A stretch of 64,000 nt of DNA from Candidatus Dechloromonas phosphoritropha (GTDB lineage: Bacteria > Pseudomonadota > Gammaproteobacteria > Burkholderiales > Rhodocyclaceae), in contig JADKGN010000004.1 in the NCBI GenBank assembly GCA_016722705.1, forward strand, positions 496,001 through 560,000, in the 5' to 3' direction. How positions within the stretch are numbered: the stretch's first letter is position 1; the number at the start of each line of letters is the position of its first letter. A program made the translations under genes and the position numbers. The notes under the pieces were generated by a model, which searched no databases, was not told the DNA's origin, and was given only the letters and a program-made list of their open reading frames with translations. Shown here piece after piece: positions 1-8,185 of this stretch.

Positions 1-240
1 CTGCGCGAGGCGCTGGAAGTCTTCTTCGACCTGCGCGAGGTGCCCGGCCTCAAAAAGAAGCCGTCGACCAGCGAACTGCTCGACTGGCTGAAGCTCCTGC
101 TGGCCGAGGACATCCCACCCGAAGCGCTGCGCGCCAAGGACGCGAAGGACGCGATTCCGCCCATGCACGGCGCCCTGCTCAAGAACGAGCAGGACGTCCA
201 TCTCTTCGAACGCCTGGCGTTCATGGCGCGCCGCAAGTAA
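1..240 (+). CDS. MoxR-family AAA ATPase, C-terminal end (partial)
   Basis: The frame is open from base 1 to the stop at 238-240 and encodes the last 79 residues of a protein that begins outside the window. The sequence (EVFFDLREVPGLKKKPSTSE..., LLAEDIPPEALRAKDA) is the C-terminal lid of a MoxR-type AAA ATPase of the kind that sits upstream of CoxE-like VWA genes. Such ATPases act with a VWA partner as a chaperone or metal-insertion pair; that role is family knowledge. The Walker motifs are outside the window. The next gene starts immediately after this stop with no gap, so the two are almost certainly cotranscribed and translationally coupled. Confidence 0.75.
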   Translation: MREALEVFFDLREVPGLKKKPSTSELLDWLKLLLAEDIPPEALRAKDAKDAIPPMHGALLKNEQDVHLFERLAFMARRK

Positions 241-1413
241 GTGCTGGTCGACTTCTTCCTGCACCTCAAGGCCCGCCAGCTCCCGGTGTCGACCAAGGAG
301 TTGCTGGCCCTGCTCGAGGCGCTGCAGGCGCGGTTGGTCGGTGCCAGCGTCGACGATTTCTACCTGCTGGCGCGCGCCATCCTGATCAAGGACGAAGCCC
401 TCTACGACCGCTTCGACCGTGCCTTCGGCGAGTACTTCAAGGGCGTCGAGGCGCTGCCCGGGATGGCAGCGATGATTCCCGAGGAATGGCTGGAACTGGC
501 GGCCAAACGTCACCTTTCCGAAGAGGACCGACTCAAGCTGCAGAAGCTCGGCTACGAAAAACTGTTCGAGGAATTCAAGAAGCGACTCGCTGAACAGAAG
601 GAGCGTCACGCTGGCGGCAACAAATGGATCGGCACCGCCGGCACCTCACCCTACGGCCATGGTGGCTACCATCCGGAAGGCATCCGCATCGGCGGCGAAT
701 CGGCCGGCAACCGGACGGCGATCAAGGTCTGGGAACAACGCGAATTCCGCAACCTCGATGACACGGTCGATCTCGGCGTGCGCAACATCAAGGTCGCGCT
801 GCGCCGCCTGCGCCGTTTCGCCCGCCAGGGCGCGGCGACCGAACTCGACCTCGACGGGACGATCGCCGGCACCGCCCGCAACGCCGGCTGGCTCGACCTG
901 CAACTGCGCCCGGAACGACACAACGCGGTCAAGGTCCTGCTCTTTCTCGACATCGGCGGCTCGATGGACGACCACATCACGGCCTGCGAGGAACTTTTTT
1001 CAGCCGCGCGCAGCGAGTTCAAACACCTCGAACATTTCTATTTCCACAACTGCATCTATGAGGGCGTCTGGAAGGACAACCGGCGGCGGCACGACGAGCG
1101 CATGCCGACCTGGGACGTGATCCACACCTACGGCGCCGACTACAAGCTGATCTTCGTCGGCGACGCGACGATGAGTCCCTACGAGATTGCCCGGCCCGGC
1201 GGCAGCGTCGAACACTGGAACGAGGAAGCCGGCACCACCTGGCTGGAGCGCATGTTTAACACGTGGTCACGGGCTGTCTGGCTGAATCCGCTGCCTGAGG
1301 AGCACTGGACCTATACACCATCGCTCCATATGATCCGGCAGCTTTTCGGCAACCGGATGTTCCCGCTGAGCCCGGAAGGGCTCGAGCGCGCCATGCGCGC
1401 CCTGTCCCGCTAG
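241..1413 (+). CDS. CoxE-like VWA domain protein
   Basis: 390 residues starting at a GTG directly after the stop of the MoxR gene. The N-terminal half is helical and charged. The C-terminal half from about residue 220 is a von Willebrand A fold with the metal site written DIGGSMD (about residue 238), in which the first serine of the usual DxSxS is replaced by glycine, as is common in this family. These proteins pair with a MoxR ATPase to mature or remodel a target; the target is not evident here. It converges on the pilB/gspE-like gene with only 7 bases between the stops. A long antisense open frame inside it is a shadow of GC-rich codon use. Family assignment is firm, function is not. Confidence 0.8.
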   Translation: MLVDFFLHLKARQLPVSTKELLALLEALQARLVGASVDDFYLLARAILIKDEALYDRFDRAFGEYFKGVEALPGMAAMIPEEWLELAAKRHLSEEDRLKLQKLGYEKLFEEFKKRLAEQKERHAGGNKWIGTAGTSPYGHGGYHPEGIRIGGESAGNRTAIKVWEQREFRNLDDTVDLGVRNIKVALRRLRRFARQGAATELDLDGTIAGTARNAGWLDLQLRPERHNAVKVLLFLDIGGSMDDHITACEELFSAARSEFKHLEHFYFHNCIYEGVWKDNRRRHDERMPTWDVIHTYGADYKLIFVGDATMSPYEIARPGGSVEHWNEEAGTTWLERMFNTWSRAVWLNPLPEEHWTYTPSLHMIRQLFGNRMFPLSPEGLERAMRALSR

Positions 1414-1420
1414 CGCACTC

Positions 1421-3205
1421 CTACTGCTCGTCTCCCGGCGGCGCGACCTTGACGACCTCGTCGAGTGAAGTCAGTCCCTGCGCCACCTTCAACGCGCCGG
1501 AAATGCGCAGCGGGCGCATGCCCTCGCGGCTGGCGAGATCGCGCAACTGCGCCACTTCGGTGTTGTTCCGGATGACCTTGCGCATTTCCGGCGAATTGAG
1601 CAGGATTTCGTAGATGCCGACGCGCCCGCTGTAGCCAGTCATCCGGCATTCGAGGCAGCCGACCGGCTGATGCAGTTGCAGCGGCTCGTTCGATTTCCAT
1701 GGCAACACCAGCGCCCGCCAGGTCGCCTTCTGGTCCTCGCTGATCGGCATCGCCTTCTTGCAGTGCGGGCACAGCGTTCGCACCAGGCGCTGCGCCATGA
1801 CGCCGAGCATGGTCGAATTGATCAGGTAGGCGGGCATGCCGAGGTCGAGCATGCGGGTGATCGCCGACGGCGCATCGTTGGTGTGCAGCGTCGACAGCAC
1901 AAGGTGCCCGGTCAACGCCGCCTGAATGGCCATTTCCGCCGTTTCGAGATCGCGGATCTCGCCGATCATGATGATGTCCGGGTCCTGCCGCATCAACGCC
2001 CGCACGCCATCGGCAAAGCCGAGGTCAATGCTGCGCTGGACCTGCATCTGGTTGAACGACGATTCGACCATCTCGATCGGATCCTCGATGGTGCACACAT
2101 TGACCTCGGGCGTCGCCAGCTGCTTGAGCGTTGTGTACAGCGTCGTCGTCTTGCCCGACCCGGTCGGTCCGGTGACCAGGATGATACCGTTGGGCGTTCC
2201 CGTCATCAGCTTCCAGCGCGTCTCGTCATCGCTGGAAAAGCCGAGCGAACGCAGGTCGCGCACCAGCACTTCGGGGTCGAAGATGCGCATCACCAGCTTT
2301 TCGCCGAAAGCGGTCGGCAACGTAGACAGGCGTAGTTCGACTTCCTGGCCGGCCGGAGTCCGCGTCTTGACCCGGCCATCCTGCGGGCGACGCTTCTCGA
2401 TCACATCCATGCGCCCAAGCAGCTTGATGCGGCTGGTCATCGCATTCATGACCGCCATCGGAATCTGGTACACCTGATGCAGCACGCCGTCGATGCGGAA
2501 ACGCACGATGCCGAGGTCGCGCCGCGGCTCGATGTGGATGTCGGAGGCGCGCTGGTCAAAGGCGTACTGCCACAGCCAGTCGACGATATGGACGATGTGC
2601 TGGTCGTTGGCATCGAACTGGCGGTTGCCCTTGCCGAGTTCGACCAGTTGCTCGAAACTCGAGAGCCCGGACGTCACCTCGCCCCTGGCCGCCGCCTTCT
2701 TGACCGAGCGCGCGAGGTTGAAGAACTCGACGAGGTAGCGCGAAATGTCGTCGGGGTTGGCCAGCACGCGGCGGATGTCCTTGCGCAGGATGGGCCTGAG
2801 TTCGGCGACCCATTCGCGGATGAAGGGCTCAGCGGTGGCGATCACAATCTCGCGCGTCGTCACCTGTACCGGCAGGATGCCGAAGCGGCCGGCGTAAGCG
2901 CTGGACATGACCTCGGCGACACCGGTGAAATCGATCTTGAGCGGGTCGATGTGCAGATAATCGAGGCCAACCTTTCCGGCCAGCCATTCGGTGAGCGCCT
3001 CCAGTGTCAGCAGGCGCACCGGCATGCCGCCGGTTCGCCATTTCTGGTCGGCGATGACGACCAGCGGATGCACCTTGTTGCCGTGCAAGCGACGCTCCGT
3101 CTTCAGGGCCTCGGCCACCGCGCGCTCGACCAAACCATCGGCGACCATCCACTCGAGCACTGCGGGAAGGGTGAGACGGTGCTCGCCGGCGTCGATTTGA
3201 TTCAT
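1421..3205 (-). CDS. GspE/PilB/PulE-type secretion or pilus ATPase
   Basis: 594 residues from the ATG at 3203-3205 (an upstream in-frame start would add 20 atypical residues). An N-terminal MshEN/GspE_N-like region (about 1-150) precedes the hexameric ATPase. Walker A GPTGSGKTTT lies near residue 350, the Asp box and IEDPIE follow, Walker B reads DPDIIMIGEIRD, and the His box is LSTLHTNDA. A tetracysteine zinc element (CPHC ... CLEC) follows, typical of PilB/GspE. It powers assembly of a type II secretion pseudopilus or type IV pilus at the inner membrane. No other pilus or secretion gene is adjacent, so which system it serves is open. It is convergent with the VWA gene and divergent from the Cys-rich gene downstream. 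Confidence 0.85.
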   Translation of the reverse strand: MNQIDAGEHRLTLPAVLEWMVADGLVERAVAEALKTERRLHGNKVHPLVVIADQKWRTGGMPVRLLTLEALTEWLAGKVGLDYLHIDPLKIDFTGVAEVMSSAYAGRFGILPVQVTTREIVIATAEPFIREWVAELRPILRKDIRRVLANPDDISRYLVEFFNLARSVKKAAARGEVTSGLSSFEQLVELGKGNRQFDANDQHIVHIVDWLWQYAFDQRASDIHIEPRRDLGIVRFRIDGVLHQVYQIPMAVMNAMTSRIKLLGRMDVIEKRRPQDGRVKTRTPAGQEVELRLSTLPTAFGEKLVMRIFDPEVLVRDLRSLGFSSDDETRWKLMTGTPNGIILVTGPTGSGKTTTLYTTLKQLATPEVNVCTIEDPIEMVESSFNQMQVQRSIDLGFADGVRALMRQDPDIIMIGEIRDLETAEMAIQAALTGHLVLSTLHTNDAPSAITRMLDLGMPAYLINSTMLGVMAQRLVRTLCPHCKKAMPISEDQKATWRALVLPWKSNEPLQLHQPVGCLECRMTGYSGRVGIYEILLNSPEMRKVIRNNTEVAQLRDLASREGMRPLRISGALKVAQGLTSLDEVVKVAPPGDEQ

Positions 3206-3340
3206 GCGGGCAAATATAGCATGCCAACCGTAACGCTTTGTAACTGCCCGCGCTGCCGCTTGCACTCATTTACAATTGCCTGCGCCATGAGCGGTACGTG
3301 GGACTAGAATCGTTTCAAATCAACCACCAAGGAGAAACTC

Positions 3341-3886
3341 ATGAAAACCCGTTTGATGATTGTCGGAAGTGCACTGATGGCATCCCTCTTCTGTATGCCG
3401 GCGATGGCCCAGACCGGGCCGGGGATGGGTGCCGGTCAGGGCATGGGTCCTGGAATGGGTCCGGGCACCGGTCAGGGCATGGGTCGGGGGATGGGGCGGC
3501 GTGGGCCACGCGATTGCACGCAGTCACCAAACCCGGAAGCCTGCAGGGCGCATCAGCAGGCCCGTGACCAGGCGCGCGCCGCCTGCGGTGACAAGTTTGG
3601 CCAGGAGCACAAGACATGCATGAACGAGCAACTGCAGAACTTCGATTGTGCCAAATCTGGCAACCCGGCCCGGTGCGAAGCGCGCAAGAAGGTGTATCAG
3701 GAGTGCAAGGGGCACGTCGGTCCGGCCTTCCGCCAGTGCGTCCAGCAGAAGATGCCGCCGGTCGACTGCAGCACGGCGGCTGATCCGCAGCGTTGCGAGC
3801 AGGTCCACAAGGCCCGTGAAGCGTGCAAGGAAAAGCCGGCCCCCGACTACATGGCTTGCCTGCGCGCCCAGTTCAGCGGCAAGTAA
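3341..3886 (+). CDS. Secreted Cys-rich protein with Met/Gly-rich N-terminal tract (paralog 1)
   Basis: 181 residues behind a good ribosome site (AAGGAG, 3328-3333). A signal peptide (hydrophobic stretch ending in MPAMAQ, cleavage about residue 23) is followed by a low-complexity tract of repeated GxGMGPGM-like units (about 25-55) and then a Cys-rich part with regularly spaced cysteines (NFDC, ARC, QEC, RQC, VDC, RC, EAC, MAC) likely to form disulfides in the periplasm. I recognise no domain. The gene at 8186-8599 is a clear paralog (NFDC, QCEARKR, FRQC, VDCST in the same order) but lacks the Met/Gly tract. Methionine-rich tracts can bind copper; that is only a suggestion. Confidence 0.75.
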   Translation: MKTRLMIVGSALMASLFCMPAMAQTGPGMGAGQGMGPGMGPGTGQGMGRGMGRRGPRDCTQSPNPEACRAHQQARDQARAACGDKFGQEHKTCMNEQLQNFDCAKSGNPARCEARKKVYQECKGHVGPAFRQCVQQKMPPVDCSTAADPQRCEQVHKAREACKEKPAPDYMACLRAQFSGK

Positions 3887-3930
3887 TCATCACGGGCGGT
3901 TAACCCACCGCCACCGTTTTTGCCCCTCCA

Positions 3931-3956
3931 GGCCGGTTGACCGCAACCGGCCTTTT
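3931..3956 (+). terminator. Rho-independent terminator of paralog 1
   Basis: Perfect 8-bp stem (GGCCGGTT / AACCGGCC) with a 6-base GACCGC loop, followed by TTTT, 44 bases after the stop of the Cys-rich gene. The same stem and loop recur after paralog 2 at 8640-8659, so the terminator was copied with the gene. Confidence 0.85.
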
Positions 3957-3974
3957 CATTTGCGGCCGCGCATT

Positions 3975-3980
3975 TATAAT
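3975..3980 (+). promoter_or_regulatory. Candidate -10 box of paralog 2, now cut off from its gene
   Basis: A perfect TATAAT with a weak -35 (TTTTCA, 3953-3958, 16-base spacer) lies between terminator 1 and the IS21 left end. Joining bases up to 4022 with bases from 8164 (deleting the element and one target copy) would put this box about 57 bases upstream of the paralog 2 start. I infer this was its promoter before the insertion. Confidence 0.45.
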
Positions 3981-4015
3981 GACCCTTCGCACTGGCAGCA
4001 GGTTCCGCTGGATTG

Positions 4016-4022
4016 AGCCAAG
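4016..4022 (+). repeat. Target site duplication of the IS21-family element (left copy)
   Basis: AGCCAAG directly left of the element; the identical 7 bases are at 8157-8163 directly right of it. IS21-family elements make 4-8 bp duplications, so the length fits. Confidence 0.85.
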
Positions 4023-4712
4023 TGCGAATTCCGACCCAAACTGGACAGTCATTCTGACGGAACCTGGACACTGATTCCGAGGCAAACTGGACACCGATTC
4101 CGACGGAATCTGGACAGCCCAAAGTCATAACGTAGCACGCGGGATAACCGTGGCACCCTCAGCGCATTTGCCGAGGACCACATGGCGAATAGCAGGTTAT
4201 CCATGCGCAAGATTTTTGAAGTATTACGGCTATCCGTTGCGGACGGTCGCAGTCACCGCGAGATTGCCCGGGCAGTCGATTCCTCACCGACCACGGTGGG
4301 GGAGATTCTCCGTCGGGCGAAACTGGCCGGATTGAGCTATCCGCTGCCGGCTGGAGTATCTGAATCCGGCATCGAGGCGCTGCTCTACCCGCCGTCGGCG
4401 CCCTCGGCAACCCGTCGACCGGAACCCGACTGGGCCGGCGTGCAGCGGGAACTGCGCAGGAAAGGCGTGACGCTCGACCTGCTCTGGCAGGAGTACAAGA
4501 GCGAGCACCCGGACGGCTATCAATACAGCAGCTTCTGCGACCACTACCGAGTTTGGGCTGGGCGTTTGTCGCTCAGTCTGCGCCAGACCCACACACCCGG
4601 CGAGAAGTTGTTTGTCGATTACGCCGGCCCGACCGTTCCAGTCACCGACCCGCTGACCGGCGAAATCCGCCAGGCGGCCATCTTCGTTGCCGTCCTCGGC
4701 GCCTCGAATTAT

Positions 4713-4736
4713 GACCGAAGGAAATCCCCGTGGGAC
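4713..4736 (+). repeat. 24-bp in-frame insert within istA (small insert family, copy 1)
   Basis: The bases sit directly after AATTAT (Asn-Tyr) and before ACC, exactly on codon boundaries. They encode D-R-R-K-S-P-W-D between SNY and TYYDATW, where IstA relatives have SNY directly followed by TY. The base blocks GACC, AAGGAA, TCC and CGTGGG, each separated by one variable base, are shared with the segment inside the IS630 transposase (24412-24435, minus strand) at 20 of 24 positions. TCCC-CGT-GGGA could form a small hairpin in RNA. Nature unknown. Confidence 0.7.
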
Positions 4737-4883
4737 ACCTATTATGACGCCACATGGAGCCAGGCACTGCCGGACTGGATTGGCAGTCATGTCCGAGCAC
4801 TGGAATTCTTCGGCGGTGTGCCGGCCATGCTGGTGCCCGACAATCTGAAGAGTGGCGTCAACAAAGCCTGCCATTACGACCCC

Positions 4884-4893
4884 GAGCTCAATC
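4884..4893 (+). repeat. Target site duplication of the IS4-family element (left copy)
   Basis: GAGCTCAATC at 4884-4893 is repeated at 6285-6294. Ten bases fit the 9-13 bp usual for IS4 relatives, and the copy lies in the istA codons for PELNP. Confidence 0.88.
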
Positions 4894-6284
4894 CAATCCT
4901 CTTGACTTAGCGGTCTGTCATCTAATTTTGGCAACTTTGCCATCTGGCCGCGCCAAGATATAATCGAGCATGTAACCAATTGATATAAATAGGCGTTATA
5001 TGACGGCCTAAATATGCCAATATCGTTTCACGGCTAACGGACTACATTCATGGCGCCAATTTCCTTGCCGCCGCCCGCCGCGAGCCTCGGTTTTTCACCC
5101 GAAACCGTGAATTGCCATTCACGAATCTGATCGCTTTCCTGCTCACCGGCATTCGCGGCGCAGTTCAGGCGGAGCTTGATTCCTGCTTTGCCCTGCTTGC
5201 CGGAAGAACCCGCCTTTGTCGGGCGATCACGGCCAGTGCCTTCTCAAAGGCGCGCAGCCATCTGGTCGCCAATCTCTTTGAGCCGCTCAATACAGAATTG
5301 CTGCGCCTGGTCGATGAGGTCGTTCCGCAGCAGCCGGACTGGCAAGGCTTGCGGGTCTTGGCGGCGGATGCATCGAAGGTACGTCTGACCTTGCTTGACC
5401 TGGAAGGGCGCCGCCATATTCGAGAAGCGGCCATCTTCGGTTTGTTTCGGCCAGGGATCGAATTGTTCGACTCGCTGATTTTGCACAGTTCGCTGGTCGG
5501 CGAACGTCAGATGTTGTTTGAGCGGCTTGACCGACTCGGTGCTCAGGACATGCTGGTGCTTGATCGCGGGTATCCGGGTGCCTGGTTGGTCGCGGCGCTG
5601 TTGCATCGAGGTATCCCCTTTTGCATACGCTGTGATTCGTCCGCTTCCTTTTCTGCCATCACCCAGTTCATGCGATCCGGAGAAGATGAGGCGCAGGTGA
5701 CATTGCCGCCACCGCATCGTCAGGATGCCATTGATTACGAGTGTCCGCGTCTGCCTTCTATGGTTCGCCTGATTCGTCAGGTGACGCCGACTGGCAAGGT
5801 ACGGGTCTTGATGACCTCCTTGCTTGATACCGCGCGGTATCCGGCCACAAGCTTCTCAGCCCTTTATCACAGCCGTTGGCGTATCGAGGAGGCGTTCAAG
5901 CGCATCAAACACCGGCTCAATCTGGAGCACACGTCCGGCCTGACTTGGCTGGCCGCCTGCCAGGATGTTGGGGCCAAGATGGTGTGTGACAATCTCAATG
6001 CCCTGGCCACCTACCTGGCTGCGGAAGAGCGGCTGCCCAGCGATTCGCCATGGCGAGTGAATCGGACGATGGCCTTCAATACCGTACGTCGTATCTTGCC
6101 CCGAGTCTTGGCGGGTGTGCAGCAAATCACCACCCGAGTTACCAAGGAAATCTTCTCGGAAATCGTCAAAAACCTTCAGAAATTTATCCCTGATCGTGCT
6201 CGACCTCGGCCAAACCAGCGAAAGCCTCACCTGTCCTTTGCTTACAAACCCGCCGTATGACTATGGGCTAAGTTGAGAGGATTG
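4894..6284 (+). mobile_element. IS4-family insertion sequence nested in istA
   Basis: 1391 bp between the two GAGCTCAATC copies. The left end (CAATCCTCTTGACTTAGC) and the reverse complement of the right end (CAATCCTCTCAACTTAGC) match at 16 of 18 positions and form the terminal inverted repeats. It contains one DDE transposase gene on the same strand as istA. The clean duplication and near-identical ends suggest a fairly recent insertion into an already resident IS21 element. Confidence 0.92.
5112..6260 (+). CDS. IS4-family transposase
   Basis: 382 residues from a TTG at 5112. The diagnostic IS4 signature Y-(2)-R-(3)-E-(6)-K is exact in YHSRWRIEEAFKRIK, and the upstream acidic positions lie in LAADASKVR and LVLDRGYPG. 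Recognisable N-terminal homology continues upstream of the TTG in the same frame (REPRFFTRNRE, back to about 5013) but no ATG or GTG is available there. Either TTG is used or the normal start has mutated, for example at TATGCCAATATC where relatives would be expected to have ATG. The enzyme would catalyse hairpin-mediated cut and paste of the 1391-bp element. Activity is plausible but the start is uncertain. Confidence 0.88.
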   Translation: MPFTNLIAFLLTGIRGAVQAELDSCFALLAGRTRLCRAITASAFSKARSHLVANLFEPLNTELLRLVDEVVPQQPDWQGLRVLAADASKVRLTLLDLEGRRHIREAAIFGLFRPGIELFDSLILHSSLVGERQMLFERLDRLGAQDMLVLDRGYPGAWLVAALLHRGIPFCIRCDSSASFSAITQFMRSGEDEAQVTLPPPHRQDAIDYECPRLPSMVRLIRQVTPTGKVRVLMTSLLDTARYPATSFSALYHSRWRIEEAFKRIKHRLNLEHTSGLTWLAACQDVGAKMVCDNLNALATYLAAEERLPSDSPWRVNRTMAFNTVRRILPRVLAGVQQITTRVTKEIFSEIVKNLQKFIPDRARPRPNQRKPHLSFAYKPAV

Positions 6285-6294
6285 GAGCTCAATC
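6285..6294 (+). repeat. Target site duplication of the IS4-family element (right copy)
   Basis: Second copy of GAGCTCAATC, immediately right of the IS4 right end; istA coding resumes through it (ELNPSYRDLAVHY). Confidence 0.88.
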
Positions 6295-7162
6295 CCAGCT
6301 ATCGCGACCTGGCCGTCCATTACGCCACCGCCGTCGTGCCGGCCCGGCCGTATCGCCCGAAAGACAAGGCCAAGGTGGAAGCGGGTGTTCTGCTCGTCGA
6401 GCGCTGGGTGCTTGCTCGCCTGCGGAATCAGCGATTCTTCAGCCTCAGTGAGCTCAATCGGCACATTGCCGAACTGATGCAGGCCCTGAATCGCCGCCCC
6501 TTCAAGAAACTGCCGGGGTCACGGGAAAGTGCCTTTGCCGAGATGGACCGCCCGGCCTTACGCCCGTTGCCGGAATCGCGTTACGAATTCGCCGAATGGA
6601 AGGTGGTGACGGTCGGTATCGACTACCACGTTGAAATCGCCGGCCATTACTACTCGGTGCCTTAGCGCTTCGCACGGCAGAAGGTCGATGCCCGCTTCAC
6701 TGCAACGACAGTTGAAGTGTTCCACCGGGGAGGTCGCATCGCCAGCCATGTGCGCAGTTCGCTCAAGGGGCGACATACCACCGTCGACGCCCACATGACG
6801 CCGGCCCATCAATCCGTTCAGGGCTGGAATGCCCCTCGGCTGCTGGACTGGGCTGGCCGTATTGGGCCGCACACCAAAGCCGTCATCGAACATGTCCTGC
6901 ATCAACGCCGCCATCCGCAACAGGGGTACCGCAGTTGCCTGGGCATTCTGCGTCTATCGAAGGCTTACAGCGAGGACCGTCTGGAGGCGGCGTGCGAGCG
7001 GGCCGTCGACATCAACGCGCTGTCCTACGGCAGCCTGAAATCCATCTTGAAGCATGGCCTGGACATCAAGCGCCTGACGGCAACGGCCCAGACCGCTCTC
7101 CCCCTGGATCACGCCAACGTGCGTGGTCCGCATTACTACCACTGACCTGAAAGGAAACATCT

Positions 7163-7897
7163 ATGCTCCATCACCCGACCGTGGACCAACTGCACCAGCT
7201 CCGCCTGACCGGCATGGCCAAGGCTTTAGCCAGCCAAGCACAACAAGCCGACATCAGCCAACTCGCCTTCGAGGAACGCCTTGGCCTTCTGATTGACAGT
7301 GAACTGGCCGAGCGCGAATCCCGGCAGAACGCCGCTCGCCTGAAACGGGCCAAATTGAAACAGGCGGCGACACCGGAGGATGTCGATTTCCGCCATCCGC
7401 GCGGTCTTGACCGGGCCTTGTTTGCCCGTCTGATGACCGGGCGCTGGGTCGGCGACCACCAGAATGTGTTGATTTGCGGGCCAACCGGCGTCGGCAAGAC
7501 CTTCCTTGCCTGCGCCCTGGCCAATCAGGCATGCCGTCAGGGGCGTTCTGCCTTCTATGTGCGCTTGCCACGCCTGTTGCCGGCACTGGCTATCGGTCGT
7601 GGGGATGGCAGTTATGCCAAGACGCTGGCGCAGTTGGCCAAAACCGACGTCCTGCTGATTGATGACTGGGGGCTAGCACCACTGACCGATGAAAGTCGGC
7701 GTGACCTGCTCGAAATCTTCGATGACCGGCACGGCACGCGATCAACCATCATTACCAGCCAGTTGCCCGTGAAGCATTGGCATGAGGCCATCGGTGACCC
7801 GACGCTGGCGGATGCGATTCTCGACCGTTTGGTGCATCAGGCACATAGCCTCAACCCTGATGGCGAATCGCTGCGCAAAAGGAGCAAACCGGAATGA
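7163..7897 (+). CDS. istB: IstB, IS21-family ATPase helper
   Basis: 244 residues. DnaA/DnaC-like AAA+ ATPase with Walker A GPTGVGKTF near residue 110 and Walker B VLLIDDWGL near residue 170. In IS21 elements IstB assembles on target DNA, selects the insertion site and recruits IstA. The ORF is complete and shows no lesion, although its istA partner is doubly broken, so this copy can act only with an intact IstA elsewhere. It begins 17 bases after istA with an AAAGGAAAC ribosome site (7150-7158). Confidence 0.93.
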   Translation: MLHHPTVDQLHQLRLTGMAKALASQAQQADISQLAFEERLGLLIDSELAERESRQNAARLKRAKLKQAATPEDVDFRHPRGLDRALFARLMTGRWVGDHQNVLICGPTGVGKTFLACALANQACRQGRSAFYVRLPRLLPALAIGRGDGSYAKTLAQLAKTDVLLIDDWGLAPLTDESRRDLLEIFDDRHGTRSTIITSQLPVKHWHEAIGDPTLADAILDRLVHQAHSLNPDGESLRKRSKPE

Positions 7898-8156
7898 CCC
7901 GAGGCCACCCCATGTGCCCCCGCACACGCTTACCGAGTTACCCACCGCCGGCCGCCAGCCAGCCTGCTATGGAAGGAGCGCAGTCTGCCGGCCGACCGTG
8001 GATAACTCTCCATGGCGCGACAAAAACTTGACCCCCATGACATCAACAGAGTAAAAACCAAAAACCCCGCGTCGCTACGCTCCGACTGTCCAGTTTGCTC
8101 CGGAATGCGTATCCAGTTTGGCTCGGAATCGCTGTCCAGATTCGTCGGAATACGCA

Positions 8157-8163
8157 AGCCAAG
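8157..8163 (+). repeat. Target site duplication of the IS21-family element (right copy)
   Basis: Second copy of AGCCAAG, followed after a few bases by the ribosome site of the second Cys-rich gene. Confidence 0.85.
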
Positions 8164-8185
8164 ACCAACCCGCAAGGAGAAACGC

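Larger units (their letters stand above)
4182..7145 (+). pseudogene. istA: istA transposase, broken by an IS4 insertion and an internal TAG
   Basis: IS21-type transposase: N-terminal helix-turn-helix (RSHREIARAVDSSPTTVGEI), then an RNase H-like core with DYAG (first Asp), VPDNLKSG (second Asp) and KAKVEAG (Glu). The frame is open 4182-4910, interrupted by the IS4 element, and resumes at 6285. Removing 1401 bp (element plus one duplication) restores frame exactly. A TAG at 6663-6665 then cuts the resumed frame where relatives read HYYSVPYRFARQK, so a tyrosine codon became a stop; the frame continues normally to 7145. There is also an 8-residue extra segment after SNY (bases 4713-4736), where relatives read ASNYTYAEATW from memory; see the separate entry. 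istB begins 17 bases later. Confidence 0.9.
4023..8156 (+). mobile_element. IS21-family insertion sequence, interrupted by an IS4-family element
   Basis: The element begins with TG at 4023 and ends with CA at 8156, flanked by the AGCCAAG duplication. Both ends carry several inverted-repeat units of the form ATTCCGA...CTGGACA (left about 4027-4120, right about 8086-8153 on the other strand), the multiple-repeat arrangement of IS21 ends. It encodes istA (broken) and istB (intact). Subtracting the 1401 bp of nested IS4 plus one 10-bp duplication leaves about 2733 bp, near the upper size for this family. It landed between two tandem Cys-rich genes, about 23 bases upstream of the start of the second. 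It is defective because istA is interrupted. Confidence 0.9.

Noticed and set aside
646..1215. Overlapping open frames on both strands inside the VWA gene
   Set aside because: They follow the codon periodicity of a GC-rich gene; no start site, domain or family resemblance.
4713..4736. Programmed ribosomal bypassing as the explanation of the inserts
   Set aside because: The IS91 case has tyrosine codons at both ends, but the istA and IS630 cases have no matching landing codon that would restore the family sequence. Kept only as an open alternative, not claimed.
6140..6165. AGTTAC followed closely by AAGGAAATC in the IS4 transposase gene, resembling the small insert
   Set aside because: Only nine bases match, the spacing from TTAC is different, the rest does not align, and no extra residues are apparent in the protein there. 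Probably chance.
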